DNA of 64,000 nt, taken from Pseudomonas sp. M47T1. Its GTDB lineage: Bacteria > Pseudomonadota > Gammaproteobacteria > Pseudomonadales > Pseudomonadaceae. The position numbers were made by a program, and so were the translations under genes. Location of the stretch: NCBI RefSeq assembly GCF_000263855.1, contig NZ_AJWX01000001.1:357491-421490 (forward strand). Direction: 5' to 3'. This document shows, in pieces, positions 28,975 through 40,161 of this stretch. The notes beneath the pieces were generated by a model that was not told the origin of the DNA, ran no database searches, and was given only the letters and a program-made list of their open reading frames with translations. How positions within the stretch are numbered: position 1 is the first letter of the stretch; each line of letters starts with the position of its first letter.

Positions 28975-30299
28975 TGATCGGCCTGTGCAGCCTGTTCGGC
29001 GCCAGGCAGCTTGATCTCGACGTAGGCTTCGTCGCGGATCTGGCGCAGCCAGCTCTGCAGCTCTTCGTCGTACTTGCGGTTGCGCAGCACCATCATCGCT
29101 TGCTGTTCACGCGCCTGCTCGGTGTTGTCCGTCGCACGACGGCCCAGCACTTCCAGGATGTGCCAGCCAAACTGGGTCTTGAACGGCTTGGAGACTACGC
29201 CTTGCGGGCTGTCGGCCATGACCTGGCGGAACTCGGGTACCAGCGACTGCGGGTCGACCCAGTTCAGGTCACCGCCGTTGAGGGCAGAACCCGGGTCTTC
29301 GGAGTAGCTCTTCGCCAGTTCGGCAAAGTCTTCGCCGCCCTTGATGCGCTCGTACAGACGGTCTGCCAGCACCTTGGTTTCGGCATCGCTGCGTACTTCG
29401 TTGGGTTTGAGCAGGATGTGGCGTACGTGCACCTCGTCACGGGTAACGTTGCCGCCACCGCGTTTATCCAGCAGCTTCAGGATAATGAAACCACCTGGGG
29501 TGCGGGTTGGTTCGGTTACGTCACCGGTGGTCAGCGCGCTGACCTGGGAGTCGAACGGCGGTGGCAGCTGGGCGGCTTTACGCCAGCCCATGTCGCCGCC
29601 TTCCAGGGCATTGTCGCTGCCCGAGTTGGCCACGGCCAGTTGACCGAAGTCGGCACCCTGTTTCAGGCGGGTGTACAGCTCACCGGCCTTGTGGGCGGCA
29701 GCCTGGATGGCTTCGGGGCTGGCGCTTTCCGGGGTGGCGACGAGGATGTTGGCCAGGTGGAACTCTTCCGACAGCTGAGCCTTGCCCAGGTCCGAGGCCA
29801 GGAAGTTCTTCACTTCCTGCTCCGATACCTGGATGCGCTCGGCCACGCGGCGCTGGCGCACACGGCTGATGATCATTTCGCGCTTCACCTGGTCACGGGC
29901 GTCCTGATAGGACAGGCCGTCGTGAGCCAGAGCTGCCTGGAACTGCGCCACGCTCATGTTGTTGCGCTGGGCGATGGTGCCGATGGCCTGGTTCAGCTCT
30001 TCGTCGGTGATGCGAACGCCAGAGCGATCGCCGATCTGCAGTTGCAGGTTCTCGACGATCAAGCGCTCCAGCACCTGCTTCTCCAGGACGTCGGTAGGCG
30101 GCATGTTGGTGCCGCCACGCTTGGCGATGGTCTGTTGAACCTCGTGGACGCGCTGGTCCAGTTGGCTCTTCATGATCACATCGTTGTCGACAATGGCAAC
30201 AACGCTATCCAGGGGTTGAACGTCGGCATGAACCGCACCACTCAACAACATCGCGCCCAGAAGCAGAGGGCGCAAACAATCAGTTAGCTTGCTCTTCAC
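28971..30299 (-). CDS. surA: Periplasmic chaperone and peptidyl-prolyl isomerase SurA
   Basis: This 442-residue protein has a signal peptide ([25 protein letters not shown]), an N-terminal chaperone domain ([25 protein letters not shown]), two parvulin domains (about 180-280, [12 protein letters not shown]; about 290-390, [14 protein letters not shown]) and a C-terminal helix. It escorts outer-membrane proteins, including LptD, to the BAM complex. Its start codon lies 20 bases inside the end of lptD, so it is translated from a site within lptD. The order lptD-surA-pdxA is conserved. Confidence 0.96.
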   Translation of the reverse strand: MKSKLTDCLRPLLLGAMLLSGAVHADVQPLDSVVAIVDNDVIMKSQLDQRVHEVQQTIAKRGGTNMPPTDVLEKQVLERLIVENLQLQIGDRSGVRITDEELNQAIGTIAQRNNMSVAQFQAALAHDGLSYQDARDQVKREMIISRVRQRRVAERIQVSEQEVKNFLASDLGKAQLSEEFHLANILVATPESASPEAIQAAAHKAGELYTRLKQGADFGQLAVANSGSDNALEGGDMGWRKAAQLPPPFDSQVSALTTGDVTEPTRTPGGFIILKLLDKRGGGNVTRDEVHVRHILLKPNEVRSDAETKVLADRLYERIKGGEDFAELAKSYSEDPGSALNGGDLNWVDPQSLVPEFRQVMADSPQGVVSKPFKTQFGWHILEVLGRRATDNTEQAREQQAMMVLRNRKYDEELQSWLRQIRDEAYVEIKLPGAEQAAQADQ

Positions 30300-33078
30300 G
30301 TTCTTTATAACCTTGAATGCCCTTGTCGAGGAAAGACTCGACTTTATTGCCCACTACGCCACCGAGCCCTTTGAGCACGATTTGCAGGAAGACACCGTGG
30401 TCGCCTTTTTCGTTCTGCGGCAGCGACTGGCTGAACTCGTCGTAATCGACCCAGTAGCGGCTGATGAAGCGCAGTTTCCAACAGCAGTTGTCGTACTCGA
30501 AACCAGCGAACGAATCCAGGGTACGGCTGCGGTTGTAGTCATACTCCCAGCGCGCAATCGCGTTCCACTGCGGCACAATTGGCCACATGATCGAGAAGTC
30601 GTGCTGCTGGATCTTGTAGTAGTCCTTGATGTAATTAGGCTGCCCCGGCGTGCCGTAGTCACCGCCAAAGCCCCACTGACCGGTGGACGAATCGTAGTGG
30701 ACGATGTCGTTGCGGTAGCGGTAGCCGGCGTTGATGACCTTGTTCGGGTCGTCTTCAGGCTGGTAGTGGAACATCGCACTGCCCGAGCGGGTGGTGTGGC
30801 TGTCCGGATCCCAGTTGAAGTCCGAGTTGAAGCGCCAGTCGCGGTTGAAGTGGTACTCGTATTCCAGGGCGTACGGCGAACGGCTGGCAGTGGCCTCGGC
30901 ACGGTCCTTGTAATAGATACCTGGCAGTTGGACCTTGCGATCCTGCATGTAGAAGGCTTCACCGAAGCTGAACTTCTGACGTTCGAAACCGTTGTCCTCG
31001 ATCCAACGAGTGGTGGCGCCCAGCGAAATTTTGTTTTCGTCGCCGATGCGGTCATAGCCGGAGAAGCGGTTGTCCCGCCACAGTGAAGAATAGCTGAACT
31101 GGTTTTCCGCAGAGTCGAAGATCGGAATGTCGTTCTGGTTCGTGTATGGAACGTACAGATAGTATGCGCGGGGTTCCAGTGTCTGACGGTAGTTAGTGCC
31201 GAACATTGAGGTATTGCGGTCGAAGTACAGGCCGCTGTCTACGCTGTAGATCGGGATCGAGCGGTCCAGATTGCTATGGAACGTTTGCCGAGTAGTCGAA
31301 AGCTGGTTGGCGTCGGAAGCAAGGTAGGTCTTGCCTTCGCTGTCCAGGTCCAATTGGTAGTCGGTGTAAATGAACTTAACCGATGGCTTGATGTAACCCC
31401 ACGATGCAGTTAGCGGCAGGCTCATCTGCGGTGCTAGCGTCAAGCGATCACCGTTTGCACGGGCCATGCCAGTTACATTGGTATCGATACGGTCCGAGAC
31501 AACACCGTCTTCATCGGTGTAAGTACCGTTCTGCAGGCTGCGCTCGAAACGCACGGCTTCAGTCTGGTAGCTAATGTCCAGGCCACCAGGATGGTACGGC
31601 AGCGCACCATTGAAGGTGATCTGCGGCAGACGATCGTACGGCGTGATATCCGCTACGGTGGTCAGCTGGTAGCCCTGAACGTTCAGGCCGGCTGTCCAGT
31701 TGTCGCCACGATAGTACGCAGCGGCCTGCTGGTTCAGGTAGTCGTGGTTCTGCACGCCGATCTGGTTGGTTTCCAGATCCTGGAAGTAGTACGGGTCGCT
31801 GATCTTGGTGTAGTCGACCTTGTAGGTCAGACGCTGGTCCAGCTGGCCCTTGTGCTGCCAGTTGAGCAGGTAGCGGTCTTTGGAGAAGTCCGACTGCTGG
31901 CTACGGTCGTCGTCCTGATCGCTCAGGTACGCCCCACCGAACTGGCCTTCGCTGTTCTTGGTCAGGTAGCGGAACTCGCCCTCGGTCAACATGCCACGCT
32001 TGCTCATGTAGTGCGGGTACAACGTGGCGTCGTAGTTGGGCGCCAGGTTGAAGTAGTACGGCGTGACCAGCGAGAAGCCGGTCTTGCTGCCGCTGCCGAT
32101 GGTTGGCGGCAGGAAGCCGGACTGACGACGGTCGTCGATCGGAAAATAGATGTACGGCGTGTACAGGACCGGAATGTCGTGCACGCGCAGGGTGGCGTTG
32201 GTCGCCGTGCCGAAGCCGGTCGCCGGGTTCAGGGTAATGTTGTTACCCTTGATTTCCCAAGCGTTGCTCGACGGCTCGCAGGTGGTATAGGTGCCGTCCT
32301 TGAGCCGGATGATGGCGTTTTCGCCGCGCTTGGCGTACAAGGCGCTGCCGCGGATGCCTTGCTTGTGCATCACGTATTCGGCGTTGTCGACCTGGGCGGC
32401 ACCGGTGTCCAGCTGGATCTCGGCGTGGTCTCCGACCAGCAGTGCACCCTGGTCGCGCAGCTTGACGTTGCCGGTGATTTCGCCGCGGTTCTCGGCCTGG
32501 TGCAGGCTGGCTTCGTCACCTTCAGCCTGCAGGCTGCCCTGGCGCATCACCACGTCGCCGGCCAGGGTGGCGGTCTGCGCATCCTGGTCGTAGCGCGATA
32601 CCTTGGCACCGATGAAGGTCGGCGAGTCTTTCTTCGCCGTCTTGTCATCCATGCCAGGCCGGATCGGCTCGATGTAGGCACCGTCGCAATACGGACCGGT
32701 CTCGGCCAACTGGGCAGGCGTGAGCTTGTCCCGGGTAACCCAATCGAGATGGCTGTAGTCGGCGCTGCGGGATTTCAGGCCACGGCCCTTGCTCTGGGTA
32801 ACGAGCATGGGGCCCTTGGCCTTCTCTTCCTGGGCGCCAGGCTGGGCCTGATCGGCGCTTTCAGGCGCAGACGACGCACTGCCATCATGGACAGGGCGAG
32901 GCGGCAAGACACCCACGGCAGACTTGGGTTTGCACTCCCAGGCTCCCGCCGCAGAGACAGTACAGTCATACTGCTCGGCGGCCACCGCGAACGGCACGGC
33001 CAGGGGTTGCATCGCCAGCAAACCGCCGGTGACCAGCAACGGGAATTTTTTACGAAACGCGGGGGATTTCAATGCCAT
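30280..33078 (-). CDS. lptD: LPS-assembly outer-membrane protein LptD
   Basis: This 932-residue protein places lipopolysaccharide in the outer leaflet with LptE. It begins with a long signal region, has an N-terminal Cys-containing stretch ([15 protein letters not shown]), an OstA/LptA-like periplasmic jellyroll (about 150-320), and a C-terminal 26-strand barrel rich in aromatic alternation. Cysteines in [10 protein letters not shown] near the end would form the usual inter-domain disulfides with N-terminal ones. It is longer than E. coli LptD (784), as in other pseudomonads, owing to the N-terminal extension. It is divergent from amgK. Confidence 0.95.
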   Translation of the reverse strand: MALKSPAFRKKFPLLVTGGLLAMQPLAVPFAVAAEQYDCTVSAAGAWECKPKSAVGVLPPRPVHDGSASSAPESADQAQPGAQEEKAKGPMLVTQSKGRGLKSRSADYSHLDWVTRDKLTPAQLAETGPYCDGAYIEPIRPGMDDKTAKKDSPTFIGAKVSRYDQDAQTATLAGDVVMRQGSLQAEGDEASLHQAENRGEITGNVKLRDQGALLVGDHAEIQLDTGAAQVDNAEYVMHKQGIRGSALYAKRGENAIIRLKDGTYTTCEPSSNAWEIKGNNITLNPATGFGTATNATLRVHDIPVLYTPYIYFPIDDRRQSGFLPPTIGSGSKTGFSLVTPYYFNLAPNYDATLYPHYMSKRGMLTEGEFRYLTKNSEGQFGGAYLSDQDDDRSQQSDFSKDRYLLNWQHKGQLDQRLTYKVDYTKISDPYYFQDLETNQIGVQNHDYLNQQAAAYYRGDNWTAGLNVQGYQLTTVADITPYDRLPQITFNGALPYHPGGLDISYQTEAVRFERSLQNGTYTDEDGVVSDRIDTNVTGMARANGDRLTLAPQMSLPLTASWGYIKPSVKFIYTDYQLDLDSEGKTYLASDANQLSTTRQTFHSNLDRSIPIYSVDSGLYFDRNTSMFGTNYRQTLEPRAYYLYVPYTNQNDIPIFDSAENQFSYSSLWRDNRFSGYDRIGDENKISLGATTRWIEDNGFERQKFSFGEAFYMQDRKVQLPGIYYKDRAEATASRSPYALEYEYHFNRDWRFNSDFNWDPDSHTTRSGSAMFHYQPEDDPNKVINAGYRYRNDIVHYDSSTGQWGFGGDYGTPGQPNYIKDYYKIQQHDFSIMWPIVPQWNAIARWEYDYNRSRTLDSFAGFEYDNCCWKLRFISRYWVDYDEFSQSLPQNEKGDHGVFLQIVLKGLGGVVGNKVESFLDKGIQGYKEREEQAN

Positions 33079-33207
33079 CTTATTAGTCCGGGCTTCCTGC
33101 GTGCCATCTGCCCGCGGTGGGGCCGCACGCCTCTCGATGGTCTGAAAAAGATGCTGGATAATAAAGCATGACCCGCTTGACGGCTAGCGCCGTCGGAGAC
33201 CTCTGTA
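33079..33207. promoter_or_regulatory. Divergent lptD-amgK promoter region with hairpin beside the amgK ribosome-binding site
   Basis: Plus-strand GGATAATAAAG near 33153-33163 resembles a -10 for amgK, and the same AT patch reads TTTATTATCC on the minus strand for lptD. A perfect inverted repeat GACGGC-tagc-GCCGTC at 33179-33194 ends directly before the amgK Shine-Dalgarno GGAG (33195-33198), so folding could affect amgK translation. Confidence 0.5.
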
Positions 33208-34898
<1,691 letters not shown>

Positions 34899-34899
34899 C

Positions 34900-35667
34900 A
34901 TGCTGTGGCCTGGAACGGTGGTCGGCGCGGGTGCTGGGTTCGCCATCGCCAGTATTCCTGGGGCGCTGTTGGGCGCCCTGCTGGGGCAAGCACTGGACCG
35001 GCGCATGCAGTTGCATACCTGGGGGCAACTGTTTGACCGGCTGCGTGGCAAGCCTAGGCTGCGTGACGACCAGGTGCTGTTTGTACTGCTGGGGCGCCTG
35101 GCCAAGTGCGATGGGCGGGTAGTGGAGAGCCATATCCAGCAGGCGCGTCACGAAATGCGTTCGCTGGGGCTCAACGAGGCCCAGCGGCGGGTGGCCATTG
35201 CTGCGTTCAATCGGGGCAAGGATGGCCGCGACCCCTTGCAGCATCATTTGCAGCGCCTTGGCCAGCAACCCAATTCTGCCGAAGGTCTGCTGCGCGCCTG
35301 TTGGCGTATGGTGTGGGCCGATGGCCGCGTCAGCCGAGGCGAGCGCGAGTTGATTGTGCAGTGGGGCAAGTGGCTGGGCTGGAGTTCGGTGCAGGTACAG
35401 GGTTTGTCGGCCGACTATGAACCGGCCCGCAAGCCTCTGGCCAATAGCGGCGGCGCTTATCAGGAGGCCATTCGCCTGTTGGGCGTGGCGGCCACCACGG
35501 AGCCGGCACAGATCAAGCGCGCCTACCGCCGGCTGCTCAGCCGCCACCACCCGGACAAGCTGGCGGGCACTGGTGCCACCCCGGCGCAGGTGCGCGAAGC
35601 CACCGAGCGCACGCGCGAGCTGCACAGCGCCTACGCGCTGATTCGTGAACGCCGCGAGTTTCGCTGA
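34900..35667 (+). CDS. DjlA-like membrane co-chaperone (TerB plus DnaJ domains)
   Basis: This 255-residue protein has an N-terminal Gly/Ala-rich membrane helix (GTVVGAGAGFAIASIPGALLGALLGQALDRRM), a central TerB-like helical domain (QVLFVLLGRLAKCDGRVVESHIQQ to WRMVWADGRVSRGERELIVQWG) and a C-terminal J domain with the HPD motif RRLLSRHHPDKLAG near residue 215. This is the DjlA layout, a DnaK co-chaperone of the inner membrane. The start at 34900 is two bases past the murU stop, so it probably belongs to the amgK-murU operon. The upstream-extended frame overlaps murU and is rejected. Confidence 0.88.
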   Translation: MLWPGTVVGAGAGFAIASIPGALLGALLGQALDRRMQLHTWGQLFDRLRGKPRLRDDQVLFVLLGRLAKCDGRVVESHIQQARHEMRSLGLNEAQRRVAIAAFNRGKDGRDPLQHHLQRLGQQPNSAEGLLRACWRMVWADGRVSRGERELIVQWGKWLGWSSVQVQGLSADYEPARKPLANSGGAYQEAIRLLGVAATTEPAQIKRAYRRLLSRHHPDKLAGTGATPAQVREATERTRELHSAYALIRERREFR

Positions 35668-35675
35668 ACGTTGAC

Positions 35676-35740
35676 TTGTGGGCGCTGGCTGCCGGCGAGC
35701 TTTTTTCTTTAAAGGCTCGCTGGCAAGCCAGCTCCCACAG
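35676..35740. repeat. REP pair after the djlA-like gene
   Basis: TTGTGGGCGCTGGCTGCCGGCGAGC-type arm at 35676-35700 and GCTCGCTGGCAAGCCAGCTCCCACA at 35715-35739 are in inverted orientation around a TTTTTTCTTT spacer. The first GCGAGC followed by T run could terminate plus-strand transcription. Same family as the elements at 11611, 25781 and 53438. Confidence 0.7.
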
Positions 35741-35745
35741 ATCGT

Positions 35746-36726
35746 TTATTCCACCGGTTTGGGGCTGAGCCAGCCGCGCACGCGGCGGAACAGTTGCTCC
35801 TGCTCGGCGCTCTTGTCGGCCGGCAGTGCATTCAGGGACACCTGGGTATAGCCGGTATCCTTGAGCCGCTTGCTGGTTTGCAGGCGCACCCGGGCGGCGT
35901 CCTGGGCGGCGGTGGTGTCACTGTAATAGATGTCGGCGGTCGGCACCTTCAAGGCCGGTGCCAGTTCCTGCAAGCTCTGGCTGGCGTTGGTCGGCGTCAT
36001 CGGCGCCACCATCACCAGGCGCTGGGCGTGAGGCTGCGGGCGTTCCTTGAGGTAGCGGGCCGCCCAATAAGCGCCGGTACCATGGCCCAGCAGTACCACG
36101 GTCTTGGATTTCTGCTGCTGGGCAAACGTGACGGCGGCGTCGATGCGGGCAAAGATGCGCTCGGCATCAGCCTTGGCCAATTCGTCAGCCGACTGCGCCG
36201 GGGCCTTGTCCGGCTCGGTGGCGGTGGCCTGTTCCACGGACGGGTTGGCCGGTGGCGTGGACTTGCTGCCGGCCTCCACTGGCGCCGGCGGCGAGGTTTC
36301 TACCCGCGCTTGCGGCGCATCGGTGCTCAGGTCCGGCAGGGTAATGCTCAGGCTGTGCCAGTTGGCGTCAGGCAGCTTGTTGCGAATGGGCGCAACGGCG
36401 TTGGGCCAGTCGGCGGTTTCGCCGGTGCCGGGAATGATCACCACGGCGCCGGCCGGATTGCTGCTGTTGGCCGGCTTCCACAACGCCAGGAAGCTGTCGC
36501 TGCCTGCCTGTAGCTGTTGCTGTTCGTCCTGCGGCAGTTGCCGCTCCAGTGCCAGGGCATCTTCCTGGCTGCGCTCGAGCAACGGTTGGCGTTCGACTTT
36601 CGGTTGTTCGGCCGCTTTCTCGGTGGCTGGTTTTTGCGCCGCGTCATCGGCCATCGCCGGCAGCGCCAGGGGCAGCATCAGCGATAGGCAAAACGCCGGC
36701 AGCGTTGTGCGGTAGATTGAAGACAT
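35746..36726 (-). CDS. DUF3530 family secreted alpha/beta-hydrolase-like protein
   Basis: This 326-residue protein has a signal peptide (MSSIYRTTLPAFCLSLMLPLALPAMA), a Gln/Glu/Lys-rich segment, then AGAVVIIPGTGETADWP near residue 95, a low-complexity Pro/Ala/Glu insert (about 150-190), and SKTVVLLGHGTGAYWAARYLKE near residue 225. GHGTG sits where hydrolases have the GxSxG nucleophile elbow; Thr replaces Ser, so activity is uncertain. The family has no known function. The frame is open upstream, but 36726 is the start of the signal peptide. It is divergent from agtS. Confidence 0.82.
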   Translation of the reverse strand: MSSIYRTTLPAFCLSLMLPLALPAMADDAAQKPATEKAAEQPKVERQPLLERSQEDALALERQLPQDEQQQLQAGSDSFLALWKPANSSNPAGAVVIIPGTGETADWPNAVAPIRNKLPDANWHSLSITLPDLSTDAPQARVETSPPAPVEAGSKSTPPANPSVEQATATEPDKAPAQSADELAKADAERIFARIDAAVTFAQQQKSKTVVLLGHGTGAYWAARYLKERPQPHAQRLVMVAPMTPTNASQSLQELAPALKVPTADIYYSDTTAAQDAARVRLQTSKRLKDTGYTQVSLNALPADKSAEQEQLFRRVRGWLSPKPVE

Positions 36727-36820
36727 CGGATTTTCCACGCCAGGGTAGTTCTGGCAGCCTAATGGTATTTGTCCCGAACCGCCAAAGGTATAGCGTCGTT
36801 CATGGGTGATGAGAGTTGCG

Positions 36821-39211
36821 ATGATTCGACTGTGCTGGCTGCTTATCGGCTGTTTGTGGTTTCCCTTGATCGCCAATGCCGCACCCGTGGTGCTGACGCC
36901 TGCGCAGCAGCAATGGCTGGCGCAGCACCGCGAGTTGCGCGTGGGCGTGGTGCTGCAGGCGCCGTTCGCGCAGTACGACCGGCGCCTGCAACAGCTGTCG
37001 GGGGTCAACGTCGAGGTGGTGACGTGGCTGGCCAAGAGCCTTCAGCTCGAATTGCACTGGCGCAACTTCCCCGACCAGGCAGCGCTGGAGCAGGCCCTGC
37101 GTGACGATGAAATCGACCTGGCCCCCGGCCTGGTGCAAACCCCCGCCGGGCTGCGCCTGTGGTTGTACTCCGACCCGTATATGCGCATCCCCCAGTTGGT
37201 GGTGGGCGAGCCCAGCGGCGCAGTGGCGGTGGACCTGGAGAAGCTCGACAGCAAGGATCGGGTAGCAGTACGCATGCCCAGCGCCGTGGCCGATTACCTG
37301 CGCAGTACCTATTCCAACCTCAACTTGCAGGGCGTGCCACTGGAACGCCAGGCCTTGCAGTTGCTGTTGAGCCAGCAAGCGCGCTACGCGGTCATCGATG
37401 AAGCGCAACTGGGCCGGCTTTCCGGCGAGAGTGACTTTGCCGACTTGGTGGTTGTGGGTGACATCGGCTTGCCGCAACTGCTGCGTCTGGCCTCGCGCCG
37501 CGACTGGCCGCTGTTGGCCCAGGTGCTCGAAGCCGGGTTGCAGGCGGTACCGGCCAAGGACCTGGAGCAGTTGCATAGCCGTTGGCTGCAACCGCGCTAC
37601 CCCCGGCTCACCGAGTCTCCGGGTTTTTGGCAAAACCTGAGCCTGTTGTTCGCGGTGCTGGGTTTGTCGGCCATCGCCATCGTGTTCTGGCAGCGCCGCC
37701 AGCAGCACTGGCTGGAAGGCCGGCTGATGGAAGCGCGCGATGATATCGCCCGACGCCAGGCCGGTGAAGAGGCGCTGCGCCTTACGCAGTTTTCCATCGA
37801 CCAGAGCACCGTGGGCATACTCTGGGTCAACTGGGACAGCCACGTGCGCTACGCCAACCGCGCGGCCGAGGCCATGCTCGGTTATGACGCCGGCGGCGTG
37901 CTCAATCGCCCGCTGATCGATTTCGAGCCAGGCTTGCACATGGATCGCTGGCTCGGCCTGTGGAAGCGCGCCAGGGCCAGTGATGGCGAGCCGTTGGGCT
38001 TCGAAAGCCAGTGCCTGCGCGCTGATGGCAGCTGGCTCCCGGCTGACGTTTCACTGAGCTTTCTGCGTTTTCACGACGCCGAATACCTGGTGGTGTACCT
38101 CACCGATGTCACCGAACGGCGCCGGGCCACGGCAGCCTTGCAGGAAAGCGAGGCGCGCCTGCAAGCCATCGCCGCCAACGTTCCGGGTCTGGTGTTTCGT
38201 CTGGAACGCTTGCAGGTCGGTGGCTTGCTGGAGTTCGCCTACATCAGCGAGGGCAGCGAAAGCCTGGTGGGCTACTCGCCGGCCACCTTGCGCCACCCGG
38301 ACATGGGCCTGCGCAACCTGGTACACCCGCACGACCGCGCCAGTTATCACCGCACCCAGGACCAGGCCCTGGAAACCGACAGTGACTGGTCCTGGCAGGG
38401 CCGCATCCTCACCCGCGAAGGCCAGGAGCGCTGGGCCGAGATCAAGGCCATTTCCCGTGGCCTGGGGCAGGGGCGGGTGTGGGATGGGATTGTCTGGGAC
38501 ATCAGTGAGAGCAAGCAGGCCGAGCTGGCCCTGGCCCGCTCGCAAGATCAGTTGCGCGAATTGTCGGCGCACCTGGAGAGCGTTCGCGAAGAGGAGAAGG
38601 CGCGCATCGCCCGCGAAGTGCACGATGAGCTGGGGCAAATGCTCACGGTGCTCAAGCTGGAGACGTCCATGTGTGAGCTGGCCTACGCCGGCCTGGATCC
38701 CGGCCTGCAGGACCGCCTCAACAGCATGAAGCGCTTGATCGCCCAGCTGTTCCAGCTGGTGCGGGACGTGGCCACGGCCCTGCGCCCGCCGATTCTGGAT
38801 GCCGGTATCGGTTCGGCGATCGAGTGGCAGGCCCGCCGCTTCGAGGCGCGCACGCAGATCCCGTGCCTGGTGCAGGTGCCGGAAACGGTGCCGGCGCTAT
38901 CCGATGCCAAGGCCATCGGCCTGTTCCGTATCCTGCAGGAGGCGCTGACCAATGTCATGCGCCACGCCCAGGCGCATACTGTGGACATTGCCCTGGACGT
39001 TGAAGAGGATTGGCTGGTACTGAGTATTGGTGACGATGGCCAGGGGTTTGTCGTGGGCAGTGGCCCTTCCACCTCGTTTGGCCTGGTGGGCATGCGCGAG
39101 CGCGTGCTGATGCTGGGTGGGGTATTGCAGTTGCAGAGCGAACCGGGGCAAGGCACGACCTTGCAGGTTCGCGTTCCGGTTCATGAACGTTCAGTGGTGG
39201 GGTTGCAGTGA
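36821..39211 (+). CDS. agtS: Sensor histidine kinase AgtS (periplasmic binding domain, two PAS, HisKA_3)
   Basis: The 796-residue protein has a signal peptide (MIRLCWLLIGCLWFPLIANA), a periplasmic SBP_bac_3 domain (about 30-245), a transmembrane helix (LSLLFAVLGLSAIAIVFW, about 268-285), two PAS domains (about 320-435 and 445-570), a HisKA_3 dimerisation helix with the phosphoacceptor in IAREVHDELGQMLTVLK, and a HATPase (LFRILQEALTNVMRHAQA). I choose ATG 36821, with GAGAG six bases upstream, over GTG 36806 or ATG 36809. The locus order and neighbours match P. aeruginosa agtSR-agtABCD, where AgtS responds to GABA and 5-aminovalerate; the ligand here is inferred. Confidence 0.88.
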   Translation: MIRLCWLLIGCLWFPLIANAAPVVLTPAQQQWLAQHRELRVGVVLQAPFAQYDRRLQQLSGVNVEVVTWLAKSLQLELHWRNFPDQAALEQALRDDEIDLAPGLVQTPAGLRLWLYSDPYMRIPQLVVGEPSGAVAVDLEKLDSKDRVAVRMPSAVADYLRSTYSNLNLQGVPLERQALQLLLSQQARYAVIDEAQLGRLSGESDFADLVVVGDIGLPQLLRLASRRDWPLLAQVLEAGLQAVPAKDLEQLHSRWLQPRYPRLTESPGFWQNLSLLFAVLGLSAIAIVFWQRRQQHWLEGRLMEARDDIARRQAGEEALRLTQFSIDQSTVGILWVNWDSHVRYANRAAEAMLGYDAGGVLNRPLIDFEPGLHMDRWLGLWKRARASDGEPLGFESQCLRADGSWLPADVSLSFLRFHDAEYLVVYLTDVTERRRATAALQESEARLQAIAANVPGLVFRLERLQVGGLLEFAYISEGSESLVGYSPATLRHPDMGLRNLVHPHDRASYHRTQDQALETDSDWSWQGRILTREGQERWAEIKAISRGLGQGRVWDGIVWDISESKQAELALARSQDQLRELSAHLESVREEEKARIAREVHDELGQMLTVLKLETSMCELAYAGLDPGLQDRLNSMKRLIAQLFQLVRDVATALRPPILDAGIGSAIEWQARRFEARTQIPCLVQVPETVPALSDAKAIGLFRILQEALTNVMRHAQAHTVDIALDVEEDWLVLSIGDDGQGFVVGSGPSTSFGLVGMRERVLMLGGVLQLQSEPGQGTTLQVRVPVHERSVVGLQ

Positions 39212-39224
39212 AGAGGAAAGTGCA

Positions 39225-39854
39225 GTGATACGGGTATTGGTAGCCGAAGACCACACCATTGTGCGCGAAGGCATCAAGCAATTGATTGGCCTGGCCAGGG
39301 ACCTGGTGGTAGTGGGCGAGGCCAGTAATGGCGAGCAGCTGCTGGAAACGCTGCGTCATACGCCGTGCGAAGTGGTGCTGCTGGATATTTCCATGCCCGG
39401 GGTCAATGGGCTGGAAGCCATCCCGCGCATCAGGGCTCTGAACAATCCGCCGGCCATCCTGGTGTTGTCCATGCATGATGAAGCGCAGATGGCCGCGCGT
39501 GCGCTGAAAGTGGGGGCAGCCGGTTACGCGACCAAGGACAGCGATCCGGCGCTGTTGCTGACTGCGATCCGGCGGGTGGCCAATGGCGGGCGCTATATCG
39601 ACCCCGACCTTGCCGACCGCATGGTATTTGAAGTCGGCCTTACCGATTCGCGCCCCTTGCACTCGCAACTGTCGGAGCGCGAGTTCTCGGTATTCGAGCG
39701 CCTGGCCCAGGGCGCGAACGTCAACGATATCGCCCAACAACTGGCGCTCAGTAGCAAAACCATCAGCACCCATAAGGCGCGGTTGATGCAAAAGCTCAAC
39801 GTCACCTCCCTGGCTGAGCTGGTCAAATACGCCATGGAACATAAACTGGTGTGA
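39225..39854 (+). CDS. agtR: Response regulator AgtR (NarL/LuxR type)
   Basis: This 209-residue regulator has a receiver domain (acidic pair Glu8-Asp9, phospho-Asp54 in VVLLDISMPG, Thr/Ser in ILVLSMHDE, Lys in YATKDSD) and a C-terminal LuxR-type helix-turn-helix (LSEREFSVFERLAQGANVNDIAQQLALSSKTISTHKARLMQKLNV). The GTG start at 39225 is preferred: GAGGAAAG is 6-7 bases upstream and it gives the typical IRVLVAEDH beginning, whereas earlier ATGs overlap agtS. It is 13 bases from agtS and should activate the transporter genes that follow. Confidence 0.9.
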   Translation: MIRVLVAEDHTIVREGIKQLIGLARDLVVVGEASNGEQLLETLRHTPCEVVLLDISMPGVNGLEAIPRIRALNNPPAILVLSMHDEAQMAARALKVGAAGYATKDSDPALLLTAIRRVANGGRYIDPDLADRMVFEVGLTDSRPLHSQLSEREFSVFERLAQGANVNDIAQQLALSSKTISTHKARLMQKLNVTSLAELVKYAMEHKLV

Positions 39855-40161
39855 CATTGGCTGGTACGCCCCAGTACCTGAAGCACCGCGGCACCCTTTT
39901 CGCGGGTAGAGCCCGCTCCCACGTTAGGACAGTTATTGCTGCAGGGCACCGCAGCCGCTGGATTTATCCAGTTGCGACACGGGTAATGGCCTGTTTCCCG
40001 GCCTCGCCGCAAAAACATGTCCATCCCCGCCACCCGTGTAGGGCAATCCCTACCCCCAGCCTTCCATCCGGCTGATGTCATTCTCTCCCAGCTCCCGATT
40101 TGCGCGGCCTGCAGCCTTCACTAGGCTTAGTGCATTGCAGTCAAAACATAGGGCGTTGGGT
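39855..40161 (+). promoter_or_regulatory. agtR-agtA intergenic region with candidate AgtR operator
   Basis: This 307-base gap separates the regulators from the transporter genes. A GCGGG-n5-CCCGC hairpin with CTCCCAC flank at 39897-39922 is a REP-like element that may end agtSR. A perfect palindrome GTAGGG-caat-CCCTAC lies at 40038-40053, about 109 bases before agtA, a suitable place for a NarL-type activator. A promoter should lie in 40060-40150, but no strong hexamers are seen. Confidence 0.45.

Noticed and set aside
31591..33171. 526-codon open frame antisense to lptD
   Set aside because: Shadow of lptD; Val/Gly/Arg-rich translation without domains, and it would cross the lptD promoter.
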